Assembly (NCBI RefSeq): GCF_038007465.1
Contig: NZ_JBBOXF010000001.1
Span: forward strand, 2,987,001 to 3,051,000
Reading direction: 5' to 3'
From: Sporosarcina sp. FSL K6-1508
Lineage (GTDB): Bacteria; Bacillota; Bacilli; Bacillales_A; Planococcaceae
Length of the DNA: 64,000 nt
The notes below the pieces were generated by a model that worked only from the letters and a program-made list of their open reading frames with translations, had not been told where the DNA came from and searched no databases. How positions within the stretch are numbered: the first letter of the stretch is position 1; each line of letters opens with the position of its first letter. The position numbers and the translations under genes are program-made. Positions 42,368 to 51,661 of the stretch are shown piece after piece.

Positions 42368-43120
42368 TCACTCATCTTCTTTTTTGAGGTGATCCTTTAT
42401 TCTGTAGGATTGTCCAACGATACTTACAACTGTTGCGTGATGCAGAACACGATCCAATATGGCGTTCGCTAATTTGGTATCCTGGAAAACTTCATCCCAT
42501 GCTTTGAAGTTAATATTCGTCGTTAAAATCGTACTTTTTTTTTCATAACGCATATCAATGAGCTGGAAGAACATCTTCGCATCCTCTGCTTCAATTGGTA
42601 AGTAACCAATCTCATCAATAATCAATAGTCTATACTTCGTATAATGCTTTAAACGGACTTCTAAGCGATTCTCTATCTTTGCACGCTTCAAGTTCTGGAT
42701 TAAGTCGTGGCACTTTATAAAGTAAGTGCTGGTACGTTTCTTTGCGGCCGCTATACCTATCGATGTCGCCAAATGAGTTTTGCCGACCCCGCTGGGGCCT
42801 AAAAATACAATGTTCTCTTGCGCCTCAAGGAAGCGTAATGAAATAAAATCTGAAATTTGCTGCTTATTTATACTTGGCTGAAATTCAAAATCAAATTCAG
42901 TGATTTCTTTTCGGTGTGGGAAGGCACCCACTTTAACCATTGAGTGAATCATATTTTGTTCTTTCACATCAATCTCATAATTTGTAAGTTTGACTAAAGT
43001 ATCTATAAATGACAATTCGTTTTTAATGCTGAAGTCCACGACTTCTCCTAAATGTTGCGTCATTTGTTTCAGTTTTAAGTACTCTAAGTTTTGGATTAAT
43101 TGCTGATAACTATTCTTCAT
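42368..43120 (-). CDS. istB: IS21 helper ATPase IstB
   Basis: A 250-residue AAA+ protein (DnaC-like) that assists IstA in target selection. Walker A is GPSGVGKT (about 106-113), Walker B RLLIIDEIGYLP near 163-174, and TTNINFKAWDEVF is typical for IstB. ATG 43120 follows GAGGTG and overlaps the istA end by 11 bases. Intact. Confidence 0.95.
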   Translation of the reverse strand: MKNSYQQLIQNLEYLKLKQMTQHLGEVVDFSIKNELSFIDTLVKLTNYEIDVKEQNMIHSMVKVGAFPHRKEITEFDFEFQPSINKQQISDFISLRFLEAQENIVFLGPSGVGKTHLATSIGIAAAKKRTSTYFIKCHDLIQNLKRAKIENRLEVRLKHYTKYRLLIIDEIGYLPIEAEDAKMFFQLIDMRYEKKSTILTTNINFKAWDEVFQDTKLANAILDRVLHHATVVSIVGQSYRIKDHLKKEDE

Positions 43121-44405
43121 CGCTATACACCTCACCGATTGCTGCTAGATTTTGTTTGGCTAAAGCATCGATATCTGGATAATAGGGAATTGCTTTGGCT
43201 AGCGTATCTTTATAATGCGTCTCTTTATAATTTAATTTCGATGTAGTTATCTGATGCTGCACAATTAATTCCGTGGTATAGTAGACAAATAACTGATCAT
43301 CATATACTTGTAACCCGACCGTCTTCCCTTGATATTTGGCTGGAACCGAATATTGGTTAGACTTGTAGGTAATCATGTTTGAAGCATTGACTTTTACAAG
43401 TGTGTGCTTGATTCTGTAAGAATCTTTTACTTTGTCCTGTGGTAGGGGGAGTAAGAGGTTCTTTTCTTGTTTGTGCGCAAATAGTGGTATCTTATTCGTC
43501 CCTTGATTGATACTTTGATTAATACGTGTACAGAGCTTCTGTATGAATTGATGTAACTCTTCATAGTTGAATTTCCCCTGATAAGCATGAATCTCATCCA
43601 ACAGCTTCATAGGTGCTTCTACTTTGCCTTTTGTTCTAGGTCTTCCTGCAACACAAGGTTGGACTTTGAAGCCGAAATCCTTCGCGAATTGAGTAAACTT
43701 GTTATTCACAACTCCCTTGAAATAATCTGTTCTTGCCTCATCCATTACGGTTTTCATATTGTCTGTCACAATCACTTTTGGTACGCCTCCAAATACTTCA
43801 AACGCTTCTGTCATAAATGACAATAAGACACTTTGAGATTTTGAAATACTTAGATGAAAGGCTCTAAATCTTGAATAAGAAAGTAGGAGCACTGCCACAT
43901 TCACATAGATAATTTCACCATCTTTCATTTCATAGCGAATACTCTCTTTCCAATCCAGCTGTGCTTGTTCACCAGGTTTCGTTTCATAACGAATCCCAGA
44001 TGAAGCACTTGATGTTGTACGCTTTCCATCATCAAAGTAGGCCTTGAATTCTGGTTTTCGATTTATATATGCACGGAAAGCAGATTGCGAACACTGTAGA
44101 TCATGATTATCCGTAAGATATTGCCATAAAACTCGCTTGTAATAAAAGATTTGTTTGGAATCGGTGGATAAAAGTAACGCGATGACTTCATAGTATTGGT
44201 CAATTTTAGAAGCTTTATTTCTAGTTTCCTTTGGTGTGAAACCGTTTAAATATTTTTCAATCGTTCGACGATCTACATTTAATTCTCTAGCCAACCGGCT
44301 TTTATTTATTTTCATTTTTAAATTCCCCATTAGTTGCTGTAGTTTTGGTAGATCGAAAAGATTCTTCACTTCAATTTCCGTCTGAATATCTAGCTGCAAA
44401 TACAC
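43110..44405 (-). CDS. istA: IS21 transposase IstA
   Basis: A DDE transposase of about 431 residues. The N-terminal HTH (NKSRLARELNVDRRTIEKYL) is followed by an rve-type core with Asp in AQLDWKES, Asp in VIVTDNMKT and Glu in KGKVEAPMKLLDEIHAY. GTG 44405 is chosen because GAGGTG lies 6 bases upstream; the open frame continues to an ATG at 44453 inside the terminal repeats. Intact, so the element may be active. Confidence 0.9.
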   Translation of the reverse strand: MYLQLDIQTEIEVKNLFDLPKLQQLMGNLKMKINKSRLARELNVDRRTIEKYLNGFTPKETRNKASKIDQYYEVIALLLSTDSKQIFYYKRVLWQYLTDNHDLQCSQSAFRAYINRKPEFKAYFDDGKRTTSSASSGIRYETKPGEQAQLDWKESIRYEMKDGEIIYVNVAVLLLSYSRFRAFHLSISKSQSVLLSFMTEAFEVFGGVPKVIVTDNMKTVMDEARTDYFKGVVNNKFTQFAKDFGFKVQPCVAGRPRTKGKVEAPMKLLDEIHAYQGKFNYEELHQFIQKLCTRINQSINQGTNKIPLFAHKQEKNLLLPLPQDKVKDSYRIKHTLVKVNASNMITYKSNQYSVPAKYQGKTVGLQVYDDQLFVYYTTELIVQHQITTSKLNYKETHYKDTLAKAIPYYPDIDALAKQNLAAIGEVYSDEE

Positions 44406-44787
44406 ACCAATCACCTCTTGATTAGTATGAAGAAGTGACTCGGATATGTACATATCTATTCAAGCACTTATGTACATATTTAGACTATCATTTATACCTG
44501 GGGAGGTCTGATTGAAACGCCGAGTACACTTGGTAACCTACTCAGTGATGGGTAGCTGAACAATCAGAAGTCAGCAGAAGCCATAGTACCATTCGAACTC
44601 GAGCAGAATGGGAAGGGCTGAACAATTAAGAGAGAACAACATCTTGGCATTCAGTAACCTGCGAAGAACACAGATAACCGATAAGGCATGCTTGAAGGAG
44701 GAAGTGGTGAATCCCATGGGGGACTTCGAGATGGTGGAGCAGAGCTGGCATAAGAAGAAGCGTTGTTCACGGAAAGAGGCGTAACCA

Positions 44788-46050
44788 ATGTTGATGGAAC
44801 GAATACTGTCGCGTGAAAATCTGCTTTCTGCCCTGAAACGGGTAGAACGCAATAAAGGGAGCCATGGTGTAGATGAAATGCCCGTACAAAACCTACGAAA
44901 GCACATCTTGGAACACTGGGAATCCATGAAAATGGAACTTCTTGAGGGTACTTATAAGCCGCAACCTGTCCGCAGGGTCGAAATCCCGAAACCTGACGGT
45001 GGCGTGCGGTTATTAGGTATCCCTACCGTGACGGATCGTCTCATTCAGCAAGCCATTGCCCAAGTATTAACTACTTTGTATGATCCAACGTTTTCAGAAC
45101 ATAGCTATGGATTTCGACCAAAGCGAAGCGCCCACGGCGCAATAAGGAAAGCGAAAGGATATATGCAGGAAGGTAATCGGTGGGTAATCGATATAGACTT
45201 GGAGAAATTCTTTGACAAAGTGAACCATGACAGGTTAATGGGAACACTTTCGAAACGAATCGAAGACAAACGTCTGCTTAAGCTAATCCGTAACTATTTG
45301 AAATCAGGAATTATGATAAATGGTATCGTGACAACCAATGAGGAAGGTACGCCGCAAGGTGGCCCACTCAGTCCATTACTTTCCAATATTGTCCTTGATG
45401 ATCTAGACAAAGAATTGGAGGAAAGAGGACATAAATTTGTCCGATACGCTGACGACTGCAACATCTATGTGAAAACAAAGAAAGCAGGAAATCGAGTCAT
45501 GGGTTCTGTCACTTCGTTTATTGAAGGAAGGCTTAAGTTGAAAGTTAACCTGAATAAATCTGCGGTAGACCGCCCTTGGAAGAGGAAGTTTCTTGGATTC
45601 AGCTTTACTTTACATAAAGAACCAAAGGTTCGGATTGCCAAAGAAAGTATGAAACGGATGAAGAATAAAATCCGAGAGATAACCTCTAGGAAGAAACCCT
45701 ATCCGATGGATTATCGAATCAAGAAACTAAATCAATACCTTATGGGGTGGTGCGGTTATTTTGCATTGGCGGATACGCCAAGCGTTTTCAGAGCTTTCGA
45801 TTCATGGATTAGAAGAAGACTTCGAATGTGTATGTGGAAAAACTGGAAGAAACCAAGTACGAAGGTGAGGAAGCTCATTGGATTAGGTGCGCCGAAAGAT
45901 AAGGCATACGAATGGGGTAACTCGCGTAAAAGTTACTGGAGAATTTCTAAAAGTCCTGTATTACATAGAACCCTCGGAAACTCCTATTGGAGTTCCCAAG
46001 GGCTCAAAAGTCTACTATCACGTTACGAAATTTTGCGTCATCAATCTTAA
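44788..46050 (+). CDS. ltrA: Group II intron reverse transcriptase/maturase
   Basis: A 420-residue intron-encoded protein: RT domain (about 25-290) with the catalytic RYADDCNIY motif near 222-230 and GTPQGGPLSPLLSNIVL, then the maturase X domain (YRIKKLNQYLMGWCGYF). There is no En endonuclease domain, as expected for group IIC. It should promote splicing and reverse transcription of the intron RNA. The frame is intact, although the ribozyme part upstream is interrupted by IS21. Confidence 0.95.
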   Translation: MLMERILSRENLLSALKRVERNKGSHGVDEMPVQNLRKHILEHWESMKMELLEGTYKPQPVRRVEIPKPDGGVRLLGIPTVTDRLIQQAIAQVLTTLYDPTFSEHSYGFRPKRSAHGAIRKAKGYMQEGNRWVIDIDLEKFFDKVNHDRLMGTLSKRIEDKRLLKLIRNYLKSGIMINGIVTTNEEGTPQGGPLSPLLSNIVLDDLDKELEERGHKFVRYADDCNIYVKTKKAGNRVMGSVTSFIEGRLKLKVNLNKSAVDRPWKRKFLGFSFTLHKEPKVRIAKESMKRMKNKIREITSRKKPYPMDYRIKKLNQYLMGWCGYFALADTPSVFRAFDSWIRRRLRMCMWKNWKKPSTKVRKLIGLGAPKDKAYEWGNSRKSYWRISKSPVLHRTLGNSYWSSQGLKSLLSRYEILRHQS

Positions 46051-46125
46051 TTGAACCGCCGTATACCGAACGGTATGTACGGTGGTGTGAGAGGTCGGGA
46101 GTTAATCACTCCCTCCTACTCGATT
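46051..46125 (+). ncRNA. Group II intron domains V and VI
   Basis: TTGAACCGCCGTATACCG pairs with CGGTATGTACGGTGGTGTG to form domain V, with the CGC catalytic triad expected for IIC introns. Domain VI follows as GGGAGTTAATCACTCCC plus CCTACTCGAT at the 3' splice end. Confidence 0.85.
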
Positions 46126-46222
46126 GAAGTACGGTATGCTTGTGCAAATCACTCATACAATACGACACCTTTCTACATATAGTATAGAAGTACTTATGAT
46201 TTTAGAAAGGAAGGCAAAGACA

Positions 46223-48010
46223 ATGGATTACTACAAAAGAAAATATTCCTATAAGAAGAAACAGCCAAATATTCTTTTCTTAATGGTTGATCAGGAACGT
46301 TTTCCGTCTGTCTATGAAACAAAGGAATTGCAGGAGTGGAGAATAGAAAACTTAGTTGCGCAAGAATTATTACGGAAAAACGGGTTGGAATTTTTAAATC
46401 ATTATGCCGGAAGCACTGCTTGCTCACCAAGTCGGGCAACATTATATACAGGGCAATATCCTTCGCTTCACGGGGTTACTCAAACGCCGGGTGCTGCTAA
46501 GGATTCGTTTGACCCTGATGTGTTTTGGCTTGACCCTAATACTGTTCCGACGATGGGAGATTATTTTCGGACCGAAGGATATGATACCTTTTGGAAAGGG
46601 AAGTGGCATGCCTCAGACGAGGATATCCTAGTACCGGGTACACATAACGCATTACCTAGCTATAATCCAGCAACTGGAGTTCCAAATAAAGAGAAAGAAA
46701 AATTATATGAAAAAGCGAACCGCCTCGAATCTTTTGGATATTCCGATTGGATTGGACCCGAACCCCATGGAGCGAACCCACGAAATTCCGGTTCGTCTGC
46801 AGGAATAGGCACAAATGGAAGGGACGAAGTATACGCGGCTGAAACAGTAGCACTTATCGAATCACTCGACAAAATTTCAAAATGTACCAATGACGAGACC
46901 CCTTGGTTTATCAAGTGCTCCTTCGTAAATCCACACGATATTGCGTTATATGGCGTGCTATCTGCAATTTCTCCGAATTTTAACTTTGAAGTCGACACAA
47001 CACTTCCGTACATTCCCCCAGCTCCAACAGTAGGGGAGTCATTGCTCACTAAACCATCTGTCCAGGAAAGTTATCGTGTTACATATCCAAAAGCATTGCA
47101 GCCGATAATTGACAATAATTTTTATCGCCAATTGTATTACAGCTTACAAAAAAAGGTCGATAATGAAATGCTGAAAGTCTTAGTCGCCCTTCAAAATTCG
47201 AGTTTTTATGACAATACAATCGTTGTATTTACATCTGATCACGGAGAACAATTGGGTGCACACGGCGGCCTCTATCAAAAGTGGTATAATATGTATGAAG
47301 AATCCATTCATGTCCCATTGATCATTCATAGCCCAATCTTATTTAAGGATAGTAAATGTACAGATATGCTAACAAGCCATGTTGACGTACTTCCTACATT
47401 GCTGGGATTATCGAGAATAAATGCTGATTTAATCCGGAAAAAGCTTTCAAAAGATCACACGGAAGCACTTCCGTTAGTCGGTCGAAATTTGACACCACTC
47501 CTCTATGGGTATGAAAAGTTTTTCGGTGCAAATGAACCGATCTATTTCATGACAGATGATGATGTATTTAAAGGTTCACATCAAACGAATGCTATTACAG
47601 GAAAGCCTTATAAATCAGTAATTGAACCGAATGACATTGAGGCGGTGATTACCACGCTTGAAACTGGAATAGATAAGAGTGAAGAGATATGGAAATTCGC
47701 CCGTTATTTTGACAACCCCAAGTTTTGGACGGATCCAGGTGTAAGCGATACAGTCATAACTGAACAAGATGGTTGTTGTGTGCCGATGACAAAAACACAT
47801 CCAGTTCCAGAGCAATTTGAACTTTATAATCTCACCAAGGATCCATTGGAAAAAACAAATCTAGCCGATCCAGCATTTGCAACAATCGAATCAGCCATTA
47901 TTCAACGAATGTTAACAAAGCTACTTACAGAACAACGCCGACAAAAAAGGCTTACACCAGCGAGCGGAAAGGTTCCTGGCATGCCGGGCTGTAGTAGGAA
48001 TGGTGAATAA
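46223..48010 (+). CDS. Sulfatase of the alkaline phosphatase superfamily
   Basis: A 595-residue enzyme that releases sulfate (or phosphate) from esters. It begins PNILFLMVDQERFP (metal-binding D) and has the sulfatase signature C67-S-P-S-R71 (TACSPSRATLYTG), in which the cysteine must be oxidised to formylglycine. FTSDHGEQLGAHG carries further metal ligands near 380. There is no signal peptide, so it is cytosolic. ATG 46223 follows AAAGGAAGG. No maturase gene is in the window. Its substrate may relate to the sugar cluster that follows. Confidence 0.9.
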   Translation: MDYYKRKYSYKKKQPNILFLMVDQERFPSVYETKELQEWRIENLVAQELLRKNGLEFLNHYAGSTACSPSRATLYTGQYPSLHGVTQTPGAAKDSFDPDVFWLDPNTVPTMGDYFRTEGYDTFWKGKWHASDEDILVPGTHNALPSYNPATGVPNKEKEKLYEKANRLESFGYSDWIGPEPHGANPRNSGSSAGIGTNGRDEVYAAETVALIESLDKISKCTNDETPWFIKCSFVNPHDIALYGVLSAISPNFNFEVDTTLPYIPPAPTVGESLLTKPSVQESYRVTYPKALQPIIDNNFYRQLYYSLQKKVDNEMLKVLVALQNSSFYDNTIVVFTSDHGEQLGAHGGLYQKWYNMYEESIHVPLIIHSPILFKDSKCTDMLTSHVDVLPTLLGLSRINADLIRKKLSKDHTEALPLVGRNLTPLLYGYEKFFGANEPIYFMTDDDVFKGSHQTNAITGKPYKSVIEPNDIEAVITTLETGIDKSEEIWKFARYFDNPKFWTDPGVSDTVITEQDGCCVPMTKTHPVPEQFELYNLTKDPLEKTNLADPAFATIESAIIQRMLTKLLTEQRRQKRLTPASGKVPGMPGCSRNGE

Positions 48011-48109
48011 TTAAGAGGTGTAAGGGGTAAGGCTAATCGTATTGAAATGATTACAAGTTGTTTCGGTATTTGGCACCGAATATTGACAGATATCACTGTA
48101 AACAGTGCC

Positions 48110-48160
48110 AAAAAGCCAGCAGTTCAGTCGGGCTAATCGACTGAACTGCTGGCTTTTTTA
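48110..48160 (+). terminator. Strong terminator after the sulfatase gene
   Basis: AAAGCCAGCAGTTCAGTCG and CGACTGAACTGCTGGCTTT form a perfect ~19 bp stem around a 7-base loop, followed by TTTTA. Being symmetrical, it could also serve a transcript from the other side. Confidence 0.9.
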
Positions 48161-48265
48161 TTAGTAATTAGTTCACAAAAATTTCTTTGAAAAGTCTCGT
48201 GAATGTTTACTATTCAGAAAGAGTAGCACCAACAAACGGCTAATGTGAAAACCCTGGAAAAAGCG

Positions 48266-48883
48266 TCATGTTTGTGCTTTTTGTCTTCTCTCTATTCGCG
48301 CAAATGCTCTAAAACTTATTAGTGTAGCTACATATGCAAATACACTTCCGGTGAATAACGGGATAATTCCGGGGAATAGTGTAGCAATAAAAAAGATACC
48401 TCCAGCTGCAGCCCCTAAAGTTATGACTTCAATGGGGGAAGTAATTGCTATTAAGAAAGACTGTTTGATGTATTGGAAGAACTTTAAATTGAAATGAGCA
48501 TAGACCGGAAAGAAAAATAATAATGTGAGGATTCCTGAAATAAGTATGAAAATTAATACAGGGAATAAAAACTGCAATTCACCACTATTTAACTGTAAGA
48601 AATAAAAGTCGAAATAAAAGAAATAGCTACTGGCTAAAAAAATGAAACCTAATCCATTTGTTCTTAAAAATTCACTACGGAAGGAAGTCCAAAATGCAGG
48701 AAAAATATCGAATTTCTCTTCGTCTTTAATTAATTTACGAGTAACGGCAAACATGGCTGCTGTAGCTGGGAAGATGCCGAAAATGACTAGTCCAACTAAT
48801 GTGAAAAGTATCCACAGTATATTAATATATGCTAATTCAATCATTCTGTAAGAAATTCTATTAAACTTTTCCCAACCGCTCAA
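48266..48883 (-). CDS. YesL-type membrane protein (DUF624)
   Basis: A 205-residue membrane protein with about five helices. The opening LSGWEKFNRISYRMIELAYINILWILFTLVGLVIFGIFPATAAMFAVTRK is the hallmark of YesL/DUF624 proteins, which accompany CUT1 sugar ABC transporters in Bacillales. The function is unknown. TTG 48883 is taken as start since CGAGGTG stands 6 bases before it. It is divergent from the ABC operon and may share its regulatory region. Confidence 0.85.
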   Translation of the reverse strand: MSGWEKFNRISYRMIELAYINILWILFTLVGLVIFGIFPATAAMFAVTRKLIKDEEKFDIFPAFWTSFRSEFLRTNGLGFIFLASSYFFYFDFYFLQLNSGELQFLFPVLIFILISGILTLLFFFPVYAHFNLKFFQYIKQSFLIAITSPIEVITLGAAAGGIFFIATLFPGIIPLFTGSVFAYVATLISFRAFARIERRQKAQT

Positions 48884-49320
48884 ATTTATCACCTCGTAAA
48901 GTTTACTATATATTAGAAACAATCTAAAAGGCAATAGATATTATATAAAAATCGTGAATGATCCGTAAAATTTAATCATTGCCTTTCGATATTTAAAGAC
49001 CCTTTAGGGACTTGTCTGTTGTTGAGAATTAATGTAAGCTGATAAAAATAGACGGACAATTCAATTACCTCTTTCTATTCTATCAATTTGTATTGTAAAT
49101 TAAGAGTCAACTACCAAGTATCATAACGCTAATCACAGCAGAGAGCATATGGAAAAATGGTAAACATGACATGGCTTTCACCCGATCGGTCAGTTAGCCG
49201 ATATAAATAAATTCTCAAAAGATAATGCCTGTTGAATAGTAAAGGGGGTGTAAATCATTTAGCAGTAGTTTAATAGGATGATTGCAATTGAATCAATAAA
49301 AATTGAGAGGGGTCATTTAG
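48884..49320 (+). promoter_or_regulatory. Regulatory gap before the sugar ABC operon
   Basis: 437 bases between the divergent YesL gene and the binding-protein gene. It holds the ~40 bp element at 48985-49024, a -35-like TTGTCT at its end, and a small inverted repeat ATCGG/CCGAT near 49185-49202. A long leader of about 270 nt is implied if transcription begins behind the TTGTCT. No other gene is visible. Confidence 0.5.
48985..49024 (+). promoter_or_regulatory. Shared operator/activator element, copy 1 (ABC operon)
   Basis: TTCGATATTTAAAGACCC followed by TTTAGGGACTTGTCTGTTG. It matches the element at 55121-55160 at 32 of 40 positions, in the same orientation, and ends in TTGTCT, a plausible -35 hexamer. 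An AGAC...GTCT dyad lies inside. It probably binds the regulator encoded at 53627-54982. Confidence 0.65.
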
Positions 49321-50616
49321 ATGAGAAGATTTGGATTCTTTCTATTACTAATTTTACTTGGAGCATTAATCGTCGGGTGTAATGCAAGTGAAACAGAAAC
49401 AGAAACAGAAACTGGAGCTGGAACAAAAGAAGGAGAAGCTAGTGGCGAAAACTCAGGAGAAGAAACAGGACTTTCTGGAGAAATAACAGTTTGGGCACAT
49501 CCGTTCACGGGCGATCAAGAAACTGAAGGGGCAATGTGGGATGAGATTATCGCTTCTTATGAAGAGCAAACAGGTGTAAAAGTAAACTTCGAACAAATTC
49601 CATGGGCAAATCGTGATCAAAAAGTACTTACAGCCCTAGCAGCAAACAATGGTCCCGATGTGTTCTACGTAATACCAGACCAGATGCCCCAATATGCGGA
49701 TGAAGGTATGTTACTAGAACTAGATCCCTATTTAGAAGGTTTTGATATTGATGATTTTGTAGATACAGCGTTAGTTTCAACAACTTGGAAAGATAAATTA
49801 TACGGACTTCCGATTTTACAAGAAGCGTACACATATTTATATAATGTCGATGTAATCAAAGCGATTGGCGAAGATCCAGAAAATTTACCGGCAACTTGGG
49901 AAGAATTTGAAAAGTGGGCTGGAAAAGCAAAAGAGAAAGGTTTTTATGCAACAAGTTTTCAAGGTGGAGGATCTATGAATGGAACGTTATATCCTTTCTT
50001 ATGGCAAGCCGGTGGAGATGTTATTACGGCAGACAATGAAGTATTAATTAATAACGAAGCAGGAGTAGAAGCATTTGAGTTTATCAATAAGATGTATACC
50101 AACGAATGGATTCCGAAAGATTCAATTACAGCATTAGAACATGATGCGCTATGGGAAGGCGGTAAAATGTTAGCAGTTCAGGGTTCAGGTATTTCAGTAA
50201 GTCGTATGTTAAGCCAAAATCTTTTTGAATTTGTTATTGCACCGCCGATGAAAAATAAGGAACAATTAACTTATGGGACAACTGGGATGTTTGTTGCACC
50301 GATTAATACAGATAATCCAGCAGCTGCCGCAGAATTTATTAAAGTAGTAACAAATTCAGATAATCAGAAGAAATTCAATACGGTCACACAGTATATACCT
50401 ACTAGGGAATCCGCAAAAGATATCTTTGGAGAGCAAAAATACCTTGCGCAGCTAGCGACTTATACTGAATTTGCGTTACCTGGCGTTATTCATCCAGAAG
50501 GACGTACAATTATGCCATTAATTCAAGCAGAACTCCAAACAATGATGGAAGGTAAGAAAACGCCGCAAGAAGCAGCCGATGCTGCAGCGAAAGCAATTGA
50601 AGGAAAGATAAATTAA
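49321..50616 (+). CDS. CUT1 ABC transporter sugar-binding lipoprotein
   Basis: A 431-residue extracellular solute-binding protein (family 1). The signal peptide ends with lipobox LIVGC (about residue 20), followed by an acidic Thr/Glu linker (about 23-50). The binding domain contains GEITVWAHPF, VKVNFEQIPW and GKMLAVQGSG. It captures an oligosaccharide or glycoside for the two permeases behind it. ATG 49321 follows GAGAGGGG. A hairpin after the gene should raise its level relative to the permeases. Confidence 0.93.
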   Translation: MRRFGFFLLLILLGALIVGCNASETETETETGAGTKEGEASGENSGEETGLSGEITVWAHPFTGDQETEGAMWDEIIASYEEQTGVKVNFEQIPWANRDQKVLTALAANNGPDVFYVIPDQMPQYADEGMLLELDPYLEGFDIDDFVDTALVSTTWKDKLYGLPILQEAYTYLYNVDVIKAIGEDPENLPATWEEFEKWAGKAKEKGFYATSFQGGGSMNGTLYPFLWQAGGDVITADNEVLINNEAGVEAFEFINKMYTNEWIPKDSITALEHDALWEGGKMLAVQGSGISVSRMLSQNLFEFVIAPPMKNKEQLTYGTTGMFVAPINTDNPAAAAEFIKVVTNSDNQKKFNTVTQYIPTRESAKDIFGEQKYLAQLATYTEFALPGVIHPEGRTIMPLIQAELQTMMEGKKTPQEAADAAAKAIEGKIN

Positions 50617-50634
50617 TGAAAAGGTAGCAAAACA

Positions 50635-50672
50635 GAGAGTTTGATCACTTTTCGATCAAACTCTCTATTATT
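50635..50672 (+). terminator. Intra-operon attenuating hairpin
   Basis: AGAGAGTTTGATC (50635-50647) pairs with GATCAAACTCTCT (50654-50666) and is followed by ATTATT. A stem with a weak T tract between binding protein and permeases is typical of partial termination and transcript-end protection. Confidence 0.75.
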
Positions 50673-50689
50673 AACATACATATGAAAGG

Positions 50690-51628
50690 GTGATTACACT
50701 GAGTAATGCATTGACTTCTAAAAAGAGTAAGTTGCCACTTAGGGAGAGGGTGAAGCGTGAGTGGAACCGTAATGCGATTGTATATATCTTTCTAATTCCT
50801 GTCTTAGGTCATTTTATTATTTTTCAGATATATCCTTTCCTTTTAAGTTTTTATTTAACATTTATGGACTGGAAAGTAATTGGTGACCCAGAATTTGTGG
50901 GACTTAAACATTGGAAGTATTTTCTTAGTGATACATTGGCTTGGAAGGCCATTTGGAATACAGTGAAGTTTTCGGTATATTATATTGTTCCAACGATGGC
51001 TTTAGGGCTAATTTTAGCGTTAATTATTAACTCTGGTGTTAAATCAGCTAGATTCTTTAAAGGAGTCTTTTTCTTGCCAGTTGTTACGTCATTTGTAATT
51101 ATTGCAGGGATTTGGGGCTGGTTATTTCGCGGTACAGAGGCGGGGATGATCAACTATCTTCTAAGCTTTGTAGGAATTGAACCGCAATTATTTTTGGCGA
51201 ATTCTAGCCAAGCATTAGCAGTATTAGCAGGTTTAAGTATTTTTAAGGTTGCCGGGAGCACGATGATTTATTACTTTGCAGGACTTCAGTCAATTGATCG
51301 ACAATTGTATGAAGCTGCACAGATTGATGGTGCATCTGCATTTAAAATATTTTGGACTATAACTTTTCCGTTATTAAAGCCTATCCACTTTTACGTGGCG
51401 ATAACGACAACGATTGGCTCTTTTCAAATTTTCGATTCGGCCTATTTACTGACGGGTGGTGGCCCGAATTACGCTACGACAACTATTGTCTATTATTTGT
51501 ATGAACAAGGATTCACAAGCCTTAACTTAAGTTATGCTGCTGTCCTTTCTTATGTATTATTTTTTATTATCCTTGTTATTTCACTTATACAGCGAAAATA
51601 TCTGGGACAAGAATCCAATAATTACTAA
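50690..51628 (+). CDS. CUT1 ABC transporter permease (MalF/UgpA type)
   Basis: About 310 residues with six membrane helices and the EAA loop YEAAQIDGASAFKIFWTITFPLLKP (about residues 205-229) that contacts the ATPase. The start is unclear: GTG 50690 overlaps the ribosome site GAAAGGG(TG); the in-frame CTG at 50699 or TTG at 50711 stand at better distance. It pairs with the next permease. No ATPase gene is present, so a shared MsmX-like ATPase is expected. Confidence 0.9.
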   Translation: MITLSNALTSKKSKLPLRERVKREWNRNAIVYIFLIPVLGHFIIFQIYPFLLSFYLTFMDWKVIGDPEFVGLKHWKYFLSDTLAWKAIWNTVKFSVYYIVPTMALGLILALIINSGVKSARFFKGVFFLPVVTSFVIIAGIWGWLFRGTEAGMINYLLSFVGIEPQLFLANSSQALAVLAGLSIFKVAGSTMIYYFAGLQSIDRQLYEAAQIDGASAFKIFWTITFPLLKPIHFYVAITTTIGSFQIFDSAYLLTGGGPNYATTTIVYYLYEQGFTSLNLSYAAVLSYVLFFIILVISLIQRKYLGQESNNY

Positions 51629-51661
51629 CTTTTAAATGTCCATAGAAAGGAGACTGAAAAA

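Larger units (their letters stand above)
42315..44496 (-). mobile_element. IS21-family insertion sequence
   Basis: A 2182 bp element. Left end TATAAATGtcaATCTAAA and the reverse complement of the right end TATAAATGataGTCTAAA are imperfect inverted repeats extending about 26 bp to ATGTACA. Extra copies of ATGTACA lie further inside both ends, as is usual for the multiple binding sites of IS21. It carries istA and istB on the minus strand and is flanked by a 6 bp duplication. Confidence 0.9.
42049..46125 (+). mobile_element. Group IIC intron, interrupted by an IS21 element
   Basis: The 5' end GTGCGCCCAGCATGGGCG at 42049 and the following ~260 bases match the domain I pattern of the Oceanobacillus iheyensis IIC intron as I remember it (GTCTATAGGGTGCAAGTCCC, CGAACTGTGAAGGCAGAAG). 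Continuation resumes at 44497 after the IS21 element with GGGGAGGTCTG and TCAGCAGAAGCCATAGTACC (domain III). The RT gene lies in domain IV. Domain V is at 46051-46094 (GAACCGCCGTATACCGAACG...) and domain VI at 46094-46125. The exact 3' border is uncertain by 1-2 bases. Confidence 0.88.

Noticed and set aside
42049..46125. Intron and IS21 as two independent neighbouring elements
   Set aside because: Intron sequence continues on both sides of the IS21 with a 6 bp direct repeat, so the IS lies inside the intron.
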